Source of the DNA: JBDFMH01 sp047238125 | GTDB taxonomy: Bacteria; Pseudomonadota; Alphaproteobacteria; Sphingomonadales; Sphingomonadaceae | DNA: 64,000 nucleotides | NCBI RefSeq assembly: GCF_047238125.1 | Contig: NZ_JBDFMH010000001.1 | Span: 3,224,001-3,288,000 of the forward strand | Direction of reading: 5' to 3' | Shown here: positions 8,410-17,525 of the stretch, piece by piece | Numbering within the stretch: position 1 is the first letter of the stretch | Layout of the letters: the number at the start of each line of letters is the position of its first letter | Notes under the pieces: generated by a model | The model's input: the letters and a program-made list of their open reading frames with translations, nothing else | Databases searched by the model: none | What the model was told of the DNA's origin: nothing | Position numbers and translations under genes: made by a program

Positions 8410-9876
8410 TCAGCCGCCCGATCGAGCCGCGCGGGCGACGTCGATCCGGTCACGTTCCCGGATGAAGGCGGTGCGCTGGTCGCCGGTCAGGGTGCGGCCC
8501 GATTCTGTCTGGATGCTCATCGGATCGGTGGCCTGCCCATCGATATGCACTTCGTAATGAAGGTGAGGGCCGGTGGATCGACCGGTGGTGCCGATATCGC
8601 CGATATGCTGGCCCTGCACGACCCGCACGCCCGGTTCGATGCCGGGCATGAAGCGGCTCTGGTGAAGGTACAGCGTCTGCCAGCCATTGTCGTGGCGCAG
8701 CACGGTGAAATTGCCGTTGGGGCCCTTCATCGCAGCGAACTGGATCACGCCATTGCCCGATGCGTAGATCGGGGTGCCAATCGGGGCGGCGAAATCGGTG
8801 CCCTTGTGCAGCTTCTGATACCCCAGGATCGGATGGGTGCGGTAACCGAACTGCGACGAAATGCGCGCGCCTTCGACCGGGGTGCGCATCAGCGAACGGA
8901 CGATCGAGGCGCCATTGCCGTCGAACCAGCCGCCTTCCTCTCCAGCGGGCTGGAACCAGTAGAGCGCGCGCGATTTCGCCTCGGTCGTCATCGCGGCGTA
9001 GAGCAGCTTGGGCTGGCCAACTGGCTGGCCGGCTGCATTCTTCTGCTGTTCGAACGCTGCTTCGAAGACGTCGCCGGGTTTGATCTCCCGCTGGAAATCG
9101 AAGTCAAACTGGAACGCCTTGAAGAAGGGCGCGATCAGCGTGTCGGTGATCCCGGCGGTGACGGCCGAAGTGTAGAAGCTGTCGGCATCCATCTCGCCGC
9201 GCACCACGGTGATGACCGAAGCCAGCTGTGCCGCAACCGCCGATGCCTTGAACCCGGTGCCGGCAGGATCGCGATCGACGACAACGCCGCTGCTGTCTTC
9301 GAAGGAGGCCTCCAGCCGCATCAGCCGGGCAGTCGCGCCGTCCTGCGCCAGCGAGATCACCGCGCGGACCTCGCCGCTGCGCCCGCCCAGCACGGAGCCG
9401 GCGGCGGCGGCGGCGGCATTCGCGTCCTCCGGGACGACGCCCGCATCGGAGAGCGCGGCGGCCAGCGCGGCCGGCGCTGGCAGCACGAGCGTACGGCGGA
9501 CCAGCGATGCCGGCTCGACCGCTGCCGCAGCGGGTTGCACCGAGGCGGCAGGGGCGGAAGCGCCGGTAGCGGCTGGCGGGGCGGCCTTCTCCGCGGGCTG
9601 GGTCATCACCGCAGCAATACCAAGCCCGGCCAGCATGACCGCGATGCCGCCCGCAATCAGCGGCGCCCGGCTGGGCGCGACCGGTGGCGCGGGATCGACC
9701 GGCGGCGGATCTCCGGACCCCGCATCGCCCGGCCCGGGATCACGCGACCAGGCGCGCGGATCGAACGAAGTGTCGTCGCGCGATCTGGGCGCATCGGCGG
9801 GCTTGGATGCGGGATCATTGCCGTCAGATCGGCCCCAGGTCTTGGGATCGAAAGATGGGCCGTTCTCGTCCTGCAT
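8410..9876 (-). CDS. Membrane-anchored M23 family peptidoglycan endopeptidase
   Basis: 488 residues from ATG 9876, with GGGGGC upstream; a TTG four codons earlier is less likely. A cytosolic acidic N-terminus contains a duplicated short motif, SFDPKTWGR (8-16) and SFDPRAWSR (37-45). One transmembrane segment follows at about residues 73-92 and a periplasmic Ala/Pro-rich stalk after it. The C-terminal LytM/M23 zinc domain shows HKGTD (His357, Asp361) and HLH (His438, His440), so the active-site ligands are intact. M23 enzymes cut peptide cross-links in peptidoglycan. The gene is convergent with the CPBP gene (2 bp gap) and divergent from tssK, which suggests a housekeeping role in opening the wall for the T6SS trans-envelope complex rather than being a secreted effector; that role is inferred. 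Confidence 0.85.
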   Translation of the reverse strand: MQDENGPSFDPKTWGRSDGNDPASKPADAPRSRDDTSFDPRAWSRDPGPGDAGSGDPPPVDPAPPVAPSRAPLIAGGIAVMLAGLGIAAVMTQPAEKAAPPAATGASAPAASVQPAAAAVEPASLVRRTLVLPAPAALAAALSDAGVVPEDANAAAAAAGSVLGGRSGEVRAVISLAQDGATARLMRLEASFEDSSGVVVDRDPAGTGFKASAVAAQLASVITVVRGEMDADSFYTSAVTAGITDTLIAPFFKAFQFDFDFQREIKPGDVFEAAFEQQKNAAGQPVGQPKLLYAAMTTEAKSRALYWFQPAGEEGGWFDGNGASIVRSLMRTPVEGARISSQFGYRTHPILGYQKLHKGTDFAAPIGTPIYASGNGVIQFAAMKGPNGNFTVLRHDNGWQTLYLHQSRFMPGIEPGVRVVQGQHIGDIGTTGRSTGPHLHYEVHIDGQATDPMSIQTESGRTLTGDQRTAFIRERDRIDVARAARSGG

Positions 9877-9990
9877 CGCTGCCCCCAAGCCCGTGATCCG
9901 GCGCAGCTTCCGCGAATAACGCCGCTTCCGGCCAAGGTGAAGCTGTGCTTAAATGAAGTCGCGGCTTTTGGCTTCGGGGGTTCATCGTAA

Positions 9991-11331
9991 ATGGCGGGCA
10001 AGAGCCGCGTTGCGTGGCGGGAAGGGCTCTTCCTGCGGCCGCAGCATTTTCAACAGCAGGACCGCTACGTTCAGGCAGAACTCAACGCTCGGGTCGATGC
10101 TGTTCGCCCCTATCCGTGGGGACTGACCGAAGTCGTGATCGATGAAGACCTGGCGACGCTGGGCAAGTTCGGCGTGAAGCGCGCGACCGGCGTGATGCCC
10201 GACGGCACGCCGTTCGCCATTCCCGACGACCTGCCCCCGCCCGAGCCGCTGGACGTGCCGGGCGACGTGCGCGATGCCGTGATCTCGCTGACCCTGCCGG
10301 CACAGCAGATGGGCGCCGTCGAGTTCCGCGAGTCCGATACCGCTGCGCACGACGCCCGCTTCCTGGTCGACGAGCATGAGGTGGCAGACGCCTTCTCCGA
10401 CGATCGCGCGCACGAGCCGATCGAAGTGGGGCGGCCCAATCTGCGGTTTGGCGTGACGCGTGACCAAATCTATGGCCGGGTGACGCTCGGGCTCGCCCGG
10501 ATCCGCGAGATGAACAACAAGCGGGTGATGTTCGACGATCGCTATATCCCGCCCGCGCAGGATATCGCGGCGAGCCGGCGGCTGGCGGGCGGGCTGGCGG
10601 ACATCATCGGCCGGGCTGAGCAGCGCGCCGACGAGCTCGCGATGCGCGCGGTGGAGGCGACAGACGGGGGCGCGGAGACGTTTGCGTCGTTCCTGCTGCT
10701 GCAGGCGCTCAATCGCTGGGTGCCGATGATGAACCACATCGCATCGCTGCCGCGCGTTCACCCGGAACGGCTGTTCGAAACGCTGGCAGGTCTTGCGGGT
10801 GAGCTGGCGACGCTGACCCGGCCCGAGCGCAAGCCGCCGCCCTTTCCCAAATATGATCATGAAAATCTGCAGCTGACGTTCGATCCGGTCTTCGATCTGC
10901 TGCAATCGATGCTGTCGGCCGTGTTCGACCGCTCGGCGATCCAGATGCCGCTCGAGATCGCGGGGCCGGGGGCCTATGTCTCGACGATCGTCGATCACAG
11001 CCTGTACCAGCACGGCTTCTTCTATCTAGCCGTCAACGCCGCCGCACCGCTGGACGAGATCCGCGGGCGCTTTCCGGCCGTGGCCAAGATCGGCGCGGTC
11101 ACCAAGATGCGCCAGATCGTGGAAAGCGCGCTGCCGGGCGTGCCGCTGCGCCACGCGCCGACCCCGCCGCCGCAGCTGCGCGTGCTGCCCGGCTATGTCT
11201 ATTTCGAGCTGGACCGCGGCGCGCCCGACTGGCGCGATTTCGCCAGCGCGCCGGCGCTTGGCCTGCATGTCGCCGGCGAATGGCCGCAGTTGAAGCTGGA
11301 ACTCTGGTGCGTGAAGAGGCAGGGCCGATGA
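9991..11331 (+). CDS. tssK: Type VI secretion baseplate subunit TssK
   Basis: 446 residues, close to the usual ~445. The family opening is clear: VAWREGLFLRPQHFQQQDRY near residues 7-26, followed by YPWGLTEVVIDE. TssK forms trimers that link the TssEFG wedge of the baseplate to the TssL-TssM membrane complex. It is the first gene of the forward tssK-tssL-tssM-tagF-pppA-ppkA run and overlaps tssL by 4 nt (ATGA). The 115-bp gap to the divergent M23 gene must hold the promoters for both. The C-terminus (LKLELWCVKRQGR) is typical of the family. Confidence 0.95.
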   Translation: MAGKSRVAWREGLFLRPQHFQQQDRYVQAELNARVDAVRPYPWGLTEVVIDEDLATLGKFGVKRATGVMPDGTPFAIPDDLPPPEPLDVPGDVRDAVISLTLPAQQMGAVEFRESDTAAHDARFLVDEHEVADAFSDDRAHEPIEVGRPNLRFGVTRDQIYGRVTLGLARIREMNNKRVMFDDRYIPPAQDIAASRRLAGGLADIIGRAEQRADELAMRAVEATDGGAETFASFLLLQALNRWVPMMNHIASLPRVHPERLFETLAGLAGELATLTRPERKPPPFPKYDHENLQLTFDPVFDLLQSMLSAVFDRSAIQMPLEIAGPGAYVSTIVDHSLYQHGFFYLAVNAAAPLDEIRGRFPAVAKIGAVTKMRQIVESALPGVPLRHAPTPPPQLRVLPGYVYFELDRGAPDWRDFASAPALGLHVAGEWPQLKLELWCVKRQGR

Positions 11332-12764
11332 CCAACGGCAACGGCAATGACGGTTCGGGTGGCGGCAATCGCACGGTGTTCCGTCCGTCGCCGTTGCAGG
11401 GGCTGAACCAGCAGCAGGGCCAGGCCGCGCCGCCGCCGCCCGGCCAGGGGATGTGGGATGCGCCCTCGCATCACGCGCCCGCACCGCCGCCGCCGAGCTA
11501 CGCGCCGCCCCCGCCGCCGCAGCAGGCCTATCAGCCCGCGCCAGCGCCCCGCATGCGCGACGACGATGTGCCGCTCCCCGCGACCCCGCAAGCGGTGCGC
11601 AACCGCCTGATGGCGGAAGCCGGCCCGGTGCTGGCGCTGGCGGCATCGATCCGCACCGGCCGCGCGCGCACGCCGATGCCCGAATTTCACCGACAGGCAT
11701 CGGGCGCGATCGCCGCGTTCGACCGCGCGATCGCGGGCCACTATCCCGAAGAGACGCGCCAGCGCGCCAAATATGCGCTGTGCGCCACGCTGGACGATAT
11801 CGCGCAGAACCTGCCCGGATCGGGCATGGATGCGGCCGAATGGGCACGGCGATCGATGGTCGTTATGTTCTTCCAGGAGAATATCGGCGGCGATCGCTTC
11901 TGGCAGCTGGTCGACGACATGCTGGCGCGGCCGGCGCAGAATGCGGACATCATCGAGCTGTTCCACGCCTGTCTGGCCGCCGGGTTCGAGGGCCGCTTCC
12001 GGGTGATGCCCGACGGCAAGCGCCGGCTGCACGAGATCATGACGCGGCTCTATGCGGCGATGGAGCATGTGCGCGCGCTCTCGCAGACCGAACTGGTGCA
12101 CCAGTGGAAGGGCGAGCAGGCCCCGCTGCGCAAGGTTGGGCTGTGGGGTTATGTCGCGCTGGCGGCGGCGATCGCGGCGGGCGTGCTGCTGCTGATCTAC
12201 ATCGTGCTGCGGCTGATCCTGATGTCGTCGGGCGAGGCGAGCTGGGATGCCGCGACCGGCATCAACCCCAAGGAGCCGCTGCGGCTGTCGCGCAACGCGG
12301 CACCGCCGCCGGCCGCACCGGCCAGCAGCCAGGCGGAAGGCCTTCGCACCTTCCTGAAACCCGAGATCGACGCCCGTGAAGTCGTGGTGGAGGAGGATGC
12401 GTCGACGGTGCGGGTACGCACTACGGTCGGCCAGCTGTTCCAGTCCGCATCCGACGTGCTGGAGCCGGGCCGCGAGGACCTTTTCCGCCGGATCGGCCAG
12501 GCGATCGAAAAGGAGCCGGGCACCGTCACCATCGAGGGCCATGCCGATAGCGATCGCGTATCGAGCCTGGCCTTCCCCGACAATGCGGTGCTGAGCCAGG
12601 CGCGGGCCGAGACGGTGGCGGACATCGTCCGCGCGCAGCTTTCCAACAGCGGCCGGGTCGTCGTCGAAGGCTATGGCGATGCGCGGCCAATTGCATCGAA
12701 CGATACGTCGGAAGGCAAGAGCCAGAACCGCCGCGTCGAAATCACCGTCCCCCGCCGGAACTGA
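11328..12764 (+). CDS. tssL: Type VI secretion protein TssL (DotU) with C-terminal OmpA-like peptidoglycan-binding domain
   Basis: 478 residues from ATG 11328, overlapping the tssK stop. Order: a disordered Gly/Pro/Gln-rich cytosolic tail (1-85) carrying NRTVFRPSP with Thr16; the DotU domain (about 90-265); one transmembrane helix (about 272-297); and a periplasmic OmpA-like domain (about 355-478) with IEGHADSDR and SQNRRVEI motifs. TssL is an inner-membrane core component that binds TssM. The fused OmpA domain anchors the complex to peptidoglycan, a job done in other systems by a separate protein. In Agrobacterium a threonine in the TssL N-terminus is phosphorylated by PpkA and read by the FHA protein; Thr16 is the equivalent candidate here (inference from motif and position). 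Confidence 0.95.
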   Translation: MTNGNGNDGSGGGNRTVFRPSPLQGLNQQQGQAAPPPPGQGMWDAPSHHAPAPPPPSYAPPPPPQQAYQPAPAPRMRDDDVPLPATPQAVRNRLMAEAGPVLALAASIRTGRARTPMPEFHRQASGAIAAFDRAIAGHYPEETRQRAKYALCATLDDIAQNLPGSGMDAAEWARRSMVVMFFQENIGGDRFWQLVDDMLARPAQNADIIELFHACLAAGFEGRFRVMPDGKRRLHEIMTRLYAAMEHVRALSQTELVHQWKGEQAPLRKVGLWGYVALAAAIAAGVLLLIYIVLRLILMSSGEASWDAATGINPKEPLRLSRNAAPPPAAPASSQAEGLRTFLKPEIDAREVVVEEDASTVRVRTTVGQLFQSASDVLEPGREDLFRRIGQAIEKEPGTVTIEGHADSDRVSSLAFPDNAVLSQARAETVADIVRAQLSNSGRVVVEGYGDARPIASNDTSEGKSQNRRVEITVPRRN

Positions 12765-12773
12765 GGCCCCGCG

Positions 12774-15700
12774 ATGAAGCGCTTCTTCACCAACTGGTGG
12801 TTCGTCTCGGCAGTGGTGGCGCTGCTGGTGCTGCTGGTGCTGATCGTCGGCCTGCCGATCTTCGTCGGCTTCATGCGGCCATGGTGGGTGCGGCTGATCG
12901 TCGCCGTACTGGTGATTGGCGTCTGGGGGCTGCTGGCGTTCCTACGCGCGCGCGCGGCCAAGAAGGGGGCGGATGCAATCGCGGCGGAGCTCGCGGCGCC
13001 GTCTGCCGCGGACCAGGAGAGCCAGCAGCTGGCGCAGCGGATGACAGAGGCCCTGGGCCAGCTGAAGACGGCCGCCGGCAAGAAGAACCGCGACTATCTG
13101 TATAGCCGGCCATGGTACATCATCATCGGCCCGCCAGGTGCCGGCAAAACGACCGCACTCGTCCATTCCGGGCTGCGCTTCCCATTCGAGAACCAGGCGT
13201 TCAGGGGTGTCGGCGGCACCCGCAACCTGGATTTCATGTTCGCCGACGAGGCCGTGCTGGTCGATACGGCGGGCCGCTACACGAGCCAGGACTCGGACGC
13301 TTCGGTCGACGGCAAGGCTTGGAACAGCTTCCTCGGCTTGCTGAAGCGCAACCGTCCGCTGCAGCCGATCAACGGCGTGATCGTGGCGATCGGGGTGGAC
13401 GAGCTGATCCGCGGCGATCGCCAGTCGATCGACAACCATGCCGCCGCGGTCCGCCGCCGGCTGGCCGAGCTGCGCCGCGCGCTCGAGATCAAGGTGCCGG
13501 TCTATGTGCTGCTGACGAAGGCCGATCTGCTGGCCGGCTTCGTCGAATATCATGACGACCTCGATGTCGAGGGGCGTCGGGCAGTGCTGGGCCACACGCT
13601 GGCGCTGAACCAGGCCAAGCCCAGTGCCGAGCAGCTGACGACCGCTTTCGACGCACTCGCGCGCGAAGTCTCCGCCCGGCAGGCCAAGCGGCTGGCGGAA
13701 GAGCCCGATGCGCAGCGGCGTGCCTTGCTGCTGGGCTTTCCATCGCAGCTGGCATCGCTGCGCACGCGGCTGATGCGCTTCCTGGACGGCGCGTTCGTGG
13801 CGGGGGACGAGCCCGCGGGCGTGCTGCGTGGCTTCTATCTGACTTCGGGCGTGCAGGAAGGCGCGCCGCTCGACCGGATCATCTCCGGCATGGCGGATGT
13901 ATATGATGCGCCGCGCAGCACGGCCCAGGGATCGGGCCGCGCCTATTTCCTCAACCGGCTGCTGGGCGAAGTGATGTTCCCGGAAGCCGGGCTGGTGCAG
14001 ATGGATCCGGCCGCGCGCAAGCGCCAGAAGGGCGTGCTGGTCGGCGCGATTGCGGGGATCGCCGCGCTGTCGTTGCTGACCCTGGTGGCGTGGGGGGTCA
14101 GCTTCGCCAAGAATTGCAGCTTCCAGAACGAGACGCTGGCCAAGGCGACGGCAACGCGCGCGCTGGTGAAGGACAGCGGCATCGATCTGGTCGAGGTGCG
14201 CGACAGCGACGCCACGCTGGAGCAATCGCTCGACGCGCTTATTGCGCTGCGCACGTTGCCGCGGGGTTATCAGGAACGGCAGGCGGGCGGGGCGCCGCTG
14301 TCGATGCGGTTCGGCCTGTTTCAACGATCGCTGAGCCAGCAGAACGAGGAGGCCTATCGCGAGGGGCTGCGCCGGATCCTGCTGCCGCGCATCCTGCTGC
14401 AGCTGGAACAGCATATGGCGCAGAACCTGGCCAACCCGCTGGCGATCTACGAGCCGCTGAAAGTTTATCTGATGCTCGGCGGATTGGGTCCGATGGACGC
14501 GAAGGCCGTCCGGCGCTGGGTGGAGGCGAACTGGGCCAACGAAGCCTATCCGGGCGGGGACGCGGCGGAAATGCGCACCGCGCTGAGCCGGCATCTGAAA
14601 TCGCTGCTCGAGGACGACAATCTCGCGGCCGCCTGGCCGCAGCGCAAGGCGCCGCTGGATGGCCAGCTGATCGCGTCCGCCCGCGCAGCCGTACAGCAGA
14701 TGTCGATGGCGGAACGCGCCTATGCGATCCTGCGGCAGAAGGCGCTGGCCGGCGGCGGTGACGACTGGCAGGCGGGCACCGCGATCGGCAGCGGGCAGGC
14801 CCAGGCCTTTGCCAACCCAGATCAGGTGCTGTCGCTGACGGTGCCGTTCCTATTCACGCAGAAGGGCTTCAACACCGCCTATCAGGCAGGCCTCGGCACG
14901 GTGCAGAATGATCTGAAGGCCGATCTGTGGGTGCTGGGAGGCGATGCCAACACCACCGGCGTTCGCGAGCAGATCAGCGGGGTGCGCGGTGGCGTCGCCA
15001 ACCTATACGCGCGCGATTACATCGCGGCGTGGGAAGGCGTGATCGCGACCGCGAAGCCCGCCGACTATTTCAACAACGCGCCTGCGCGCGCCGCCTTCAC
15101 CGCCGCCCCCTCGCCCCTGAAGCTGTTGCTGCTTGAGGTGCGCAAGAACACCATCTTCAAGGGCGGCGCGACCGCGGCGCGCGACATGATCTCGCAGCGG
15201 GTGACGAGCCGGCTGGGGCAGGCGGCGCAACTGGTGCCGGGCGCGCAGGGGCTCGACGCGGCATCCGCGATCACTGCGCACTTCAAGCCGATCCACGACT
15301 ATGTCGGCGACGGCAAGGCGCCCGGCCCGATCGACGAGTTCGTGGGTGCGGTGCGATCGGCCGGGCTCGCACTGGAGCAGGCGAAGCTTGCCGGCGGCGG
15401 GCTCGGCGCGGAAGCGGCCCAGGCGGCCACCGCGCAGGCGATCGCGCAGGTGAATGCGGCCGCCGCGGGCGCACCGCCGCAGATGCAACCCTTCGTCGCC
15501 GATCTCGCCAAGGGGGGCGGTCAGGCGCAAGTCGGGGCGGCGACGGGCGCGGTGGCGGATGCCTATGTGCAGACCGTGCTGCCCGCCTGCCGTGCCGTGT
15601 CGCAGGATCGCTACCCATTCTTCCAGGCATCGGCGAACGACCTGTCGACGGTCGATGCCGGCCGTGTGTTCGGGCTGGCCGGGGTGGTGGACAGCTTCGT

Positions 15701-16226
15701 GACCCAGCGGTTGATGCCGTTGATGGACATCACAGGACCGATCTGGCGCTGGAAGGAAGGTGATCCGGTCGCATCGACACTGGATCCCGCCACACCCGAT
15801 GCCTTCGCCAAGGCGGCCGAGGTGCGCGATCTGTTGTCGGGCGGGCTGACGCTGCGGATCGAGCCGATCACCTATGCCGGCGGTGTCGATGCAGTGCAGT
15901 TCCAGAGCGGGGATACGACCTACAGGTTCGATGCCACCAACAAGGCGCCCAAGCAGATCCGCTGGTCCGCGCAGGGCGGGCTACCGGAAGCGAGCGTGGT
16001 GCTCTACAAAGGTACGACGGAAGTGGCGCGGATGAGCGAAGAAGGCGTTTGGGCGCTGTTCCGCCTGATCGACAAGGCGAAGCGCGAAAATGCCGGGCCG
16101 ACCGCATTCCTGGCAACGTTCGGTCAGGCGCCCGCCACGGCCACGCTGCGCGTGATCCTGCCGGACGAGCGCAATCCGTTCAGCCGCGGCGGCATGTGGA
16201 CCTTCCGCTGCCCGGTCACGCTGTGA
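12774..16226 (+). CDS. tssM: Type VI secretion membrane protein TssM (IcmF)
   Basis: 1150 residues, a normal IcmF length. Two N-terminal transmembrane helices (about 9-34 and 40-57) are followed by a cytosolic NTPase-like domain with Walker A GPPGAGKTT (119-127) and a downstream VLVDTAGRY strand. A third transmembrane helix lies near residues 421-443. The rest is periplasmic and ends in the IcmF C-terminal beta domain (DERNPFSRGGMWTFRCP). TssM is the largest component of the trans-envelope complex and partners TssL. It starts 9 bp after tssL. No TssJ outer-membrane lipoprotein is recognisable beside it or anywhere in the window, so the outer-membrane contact must be made differently or by a gene elsewhere. 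Confidence 0.96.
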   Translation: MKRFFTNWWFVSAVVALLVLLVLIVGLPIFVGFMRPWWVRLIVAVLVIGVWGLLAFLRARAAKKGADAIAAELAAPSAADQESQQLAQRMTEALGQLKTAAGKKNRDYLYSRPWYIIIGPPGAGKTTALVHSGLRFPFENQAFRGVGGTRNLDFMFADEAVLVDTAGRYTSQDSDASVDGKAWNSFLGLLKRNRPLQPINGVIVAIGVDELIRGDRQSIDNHAAAVRRRLAELRRALEIKVPVYVLLTKADLLAGFVEYHDDLDVEGRRAVLGHTLALNQAKPSAEQLTTAFDALAREVSARQAKRLAEEPDAQRRALLLGFPSQLASLRTRLMRFLDGAFVAGDEPAGVLRGFYLTSGVQEGAPLDRIISGMADVYDAPRSTAQGSGRAYFLNRLLGEVMFPEAGLVQMDPAARKRQKGVLVGAIAGIAALSLLTLVAWGVSFAKNCSFQNETLAKATATRALVKDSGIDLVEVRDSDATLEQSLDALIALRTLPRGYQERQAGGAPLSMRFGLFQRSLSQQNEEAYREGLRRILLPRILLQLEQHMAQNLANPLAIYEPLKVYLMLGGLGPMDAKAVRRWVEANWANEAYPGGDAAEMRTALSRHLKSLLEDDNLAAAWPQRKAPLDGQLIASARAAVQQMSMAERAYAILRQKALAGGGDDWQAGTAIGSGQAQAFANPDQVLSLTVPFLFTQKGFNTAYQAGLGTVQNDLKADLWVLGGDANTTGVREQISGVRGGVANLYARDYIAAWEGVIATAKPADYFNNAPARAAFTAAPSPLKLLLLEVRKNTIFKGGATAARDMISQRVTSRLGQAAQLVPGAQGLDAASAITAHFKPIHDYVGDGKAPGPIDEFVGAVRSAGLALEQAKLAGGGLGAEAAQAATAQAIAQVNAAAAGAPPQMQPFVADLAKGGGQAQVGAATGAVADAYVQTVLPACRAVSQDRYPFFQASANDLSTVDAGRVFGLAGVVDSFVTQRLMPLMDITGPIWRWKEGDPVASTLDPATPDAFAKAAEVRDLLSGGLTLRIEPITYAGGVDAVQFQSGDTTYRFDATNKAPKQIRWSAQGGLPEASVVLYKGTTEVARMSEEGVWALFRLIDKAKRENAGPTAFLATFGQAPATATLRVILPDERNPFSRGGMWTFRCPVTL

Positions 16227-16236
16227 GCGCAATCCG

Positions 16237-16758
16237 GTGAGCGCGATGCTGTTCGGCAAGCTGCCCGCACATGGCGACTTCGTAAGCCGCGGCATCCTGC
16301 CATCCACACGCAATGGGCTGGACCAGTGGCTGGCCGGCGAGATCGCCGATGCCCGTGCCACGTTCGCGACCGACTTCGAGGCGCGATACGACCGCGCGCC
16401 GCCATGGCGCTTTGCGGTTGAGGGTGGCGAGGGCTGGATCGCGGGTGCAATCGCGCCGTCTGTCGATGCGGTCGGCCGGCGCTTCCCATTGCTCGTGGCG
16501 GCCAGCGCCGACCTTGAGTCCGCGGCCGGCGTCGCCGCGGTCTGCGAGGACCTGATCTACGCCGCGTTCGGCGATGGATGGGACGCGGATCGGTTGCATG
16601 CGGCGCTCCGTGCCGTCACCGCGTCCGATCAGGCTGGGGCGCCCCGTGCGGGCTGGTGGCTGGCGGACGAAGGCGGCACGATCATCGAACGACTTGACGG
16701 CGAGCGTCCGAGCGGGCTGATCCGCGCGATGCTGGCCGAACGGGAGATTGCCGGATGA
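16237..16758 (+). CDS. tagF: Type VI secretion-associated protein TagF
   Basis: 173 residues from GTG 16237; ATG 16246 is an equally reasonable start, since neither has a strong Shine-Dalgarno. The TagF signature is plain: LFGKLPAHGDFVSRG, then a Leu-Asp-Gln-Trp segment, and PPWRFAVEGG. TagF acts post-translationally to hold the T6SS off, in known cases through the FHA protein. It follows tssM by 10 bp and overlaps pppA by 4 nt (ATGA). In some relatives TagF is fused to the PppA phosphatase; here the two are separate but coupled, consistent with both opposing PpkA. Confidence 0.93.
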   Translation: MSAMLFGKLPAHGDFVSRGILPSTRNGLDQWLAGEIADARATFATDFEARYDRAPPWRFAVEGGEGWIAGAIAPSVDAVGRRFPLLVAASADLESAAGVAAVCEDLIYAAFGDGWDADRLHAALRAVTASDQAGAPRAGWWLADEGGTIIERLDGERPSGLIRAMLAEREIAG

Positions 16759-17525
16759 GTGTCGCGGCGCTGCGACTGGAGGGAGTCGCGCTGACCGATG
16801 TTGGCCGCGTCCGCGATGCCAATGAAGACGCCTATTGCGCGCGGCCGGAGCATGGCCTGTGGGCCGTGGCCGATGGCATGGGCGGGCATGAGCGCGGCGA
16901 ATGGGCATCGGCCGCCATCTGCGATTCGCTGGCCGCGACGAACGTGGATGGTGATTTCAATACCGCGCTGAACGCGATGGCCGATGCCATCCATGCCGCT
17001 AACGGGCGCATCTTTTCCGAAGCCAGCGCCAAGGGTGAGCAGATGGGATCGACGGTCGTCGCGATCCTGATGCGCGAGCGCAAGTTCGGGGTGCTGTGGG
17101 CCGGCGACAGCCGCGCTTATCTGCTCCGCGACGGATATCTCCACCGGCTGACGCGCGATCACACCCAGGTGCAGGAAATGGTCGACCGCGGGCTGCTGAC
17201 GCCCGAGGCCGCCGAAGGGCATCCGATGGGGCATGTGCTGGCGCGCGCCGTGGGCGTGCGCAATGATCTGGAGCTGGACGCGATCGCCGACGAGATGCAG
17301 CCGGGCGACATTTTCATGCTGTGCAGTGACGGACTGACCGGCGTGCTAGACGAACAGGAGATCGCCCGATTGCTCGATCCCGCGAGCGGGCCGGCGGCGC
17401 CGGAGCGACTGGTGAAGCTCTGCCTGGAACGAGGTGCCCCGGACAATGTAACGGTGGTGTCGGTGGCCGCCAACGAGCCGACGCTATTGTCGTTCGCGGC
17501 ACCCGACGGGGGATATCCGCTGTGA
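16755..17525 (+). CDS. pppA: PP2C-family serine/threonine phosphatase of the T6SS (PppA)
   Basis: 256 residues. The PP2C/Stp motifs are in order: TDVGRVRDANED (14-25), VADGMGGH (38-45, metal ligand Asp40), WAGDSRAYLL, GHVLARAVG, SDGLTGVLDEQEI and DNVTVVSV. All metal-binding aspartates appear intact. PppA removes the phosphate added by PpkA and so returns the T6SS to rest. It overlaps tagF upstream (ATGA) and ppkA downstream (GTGA), putting writer and eraser in one translationally coupled unit. Confidence 0.95.
   Translation: MSVAALRLEGVALTDVGRVRDANEDAYCARPEHGLWAVADGMGGHERGEWASAAICDSLAATNVDGDFNTALNAMADAIHAANGRIFSEASAKGEQMGSTVVAILMRERKFGVLWAGDSRAYLLRDGYLHRLTRDHTQVQEMVDRGLLTPEAAEGHPMGHVLARAVGVRNDLELDAIADEMQPGDIFMLCSDGLTGVLDEQEIARLLDPASGPAAPERLVKLCLERGAPDNVTVVSVAANEPTLLSFAAPDGGYPL

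Noticed and set aside
7825..9990. Long forward open frame over the CPBP and M23 genes
   Set aside because: Its sequence has no domains and it contradicts two genes with intact catalytic motifs.
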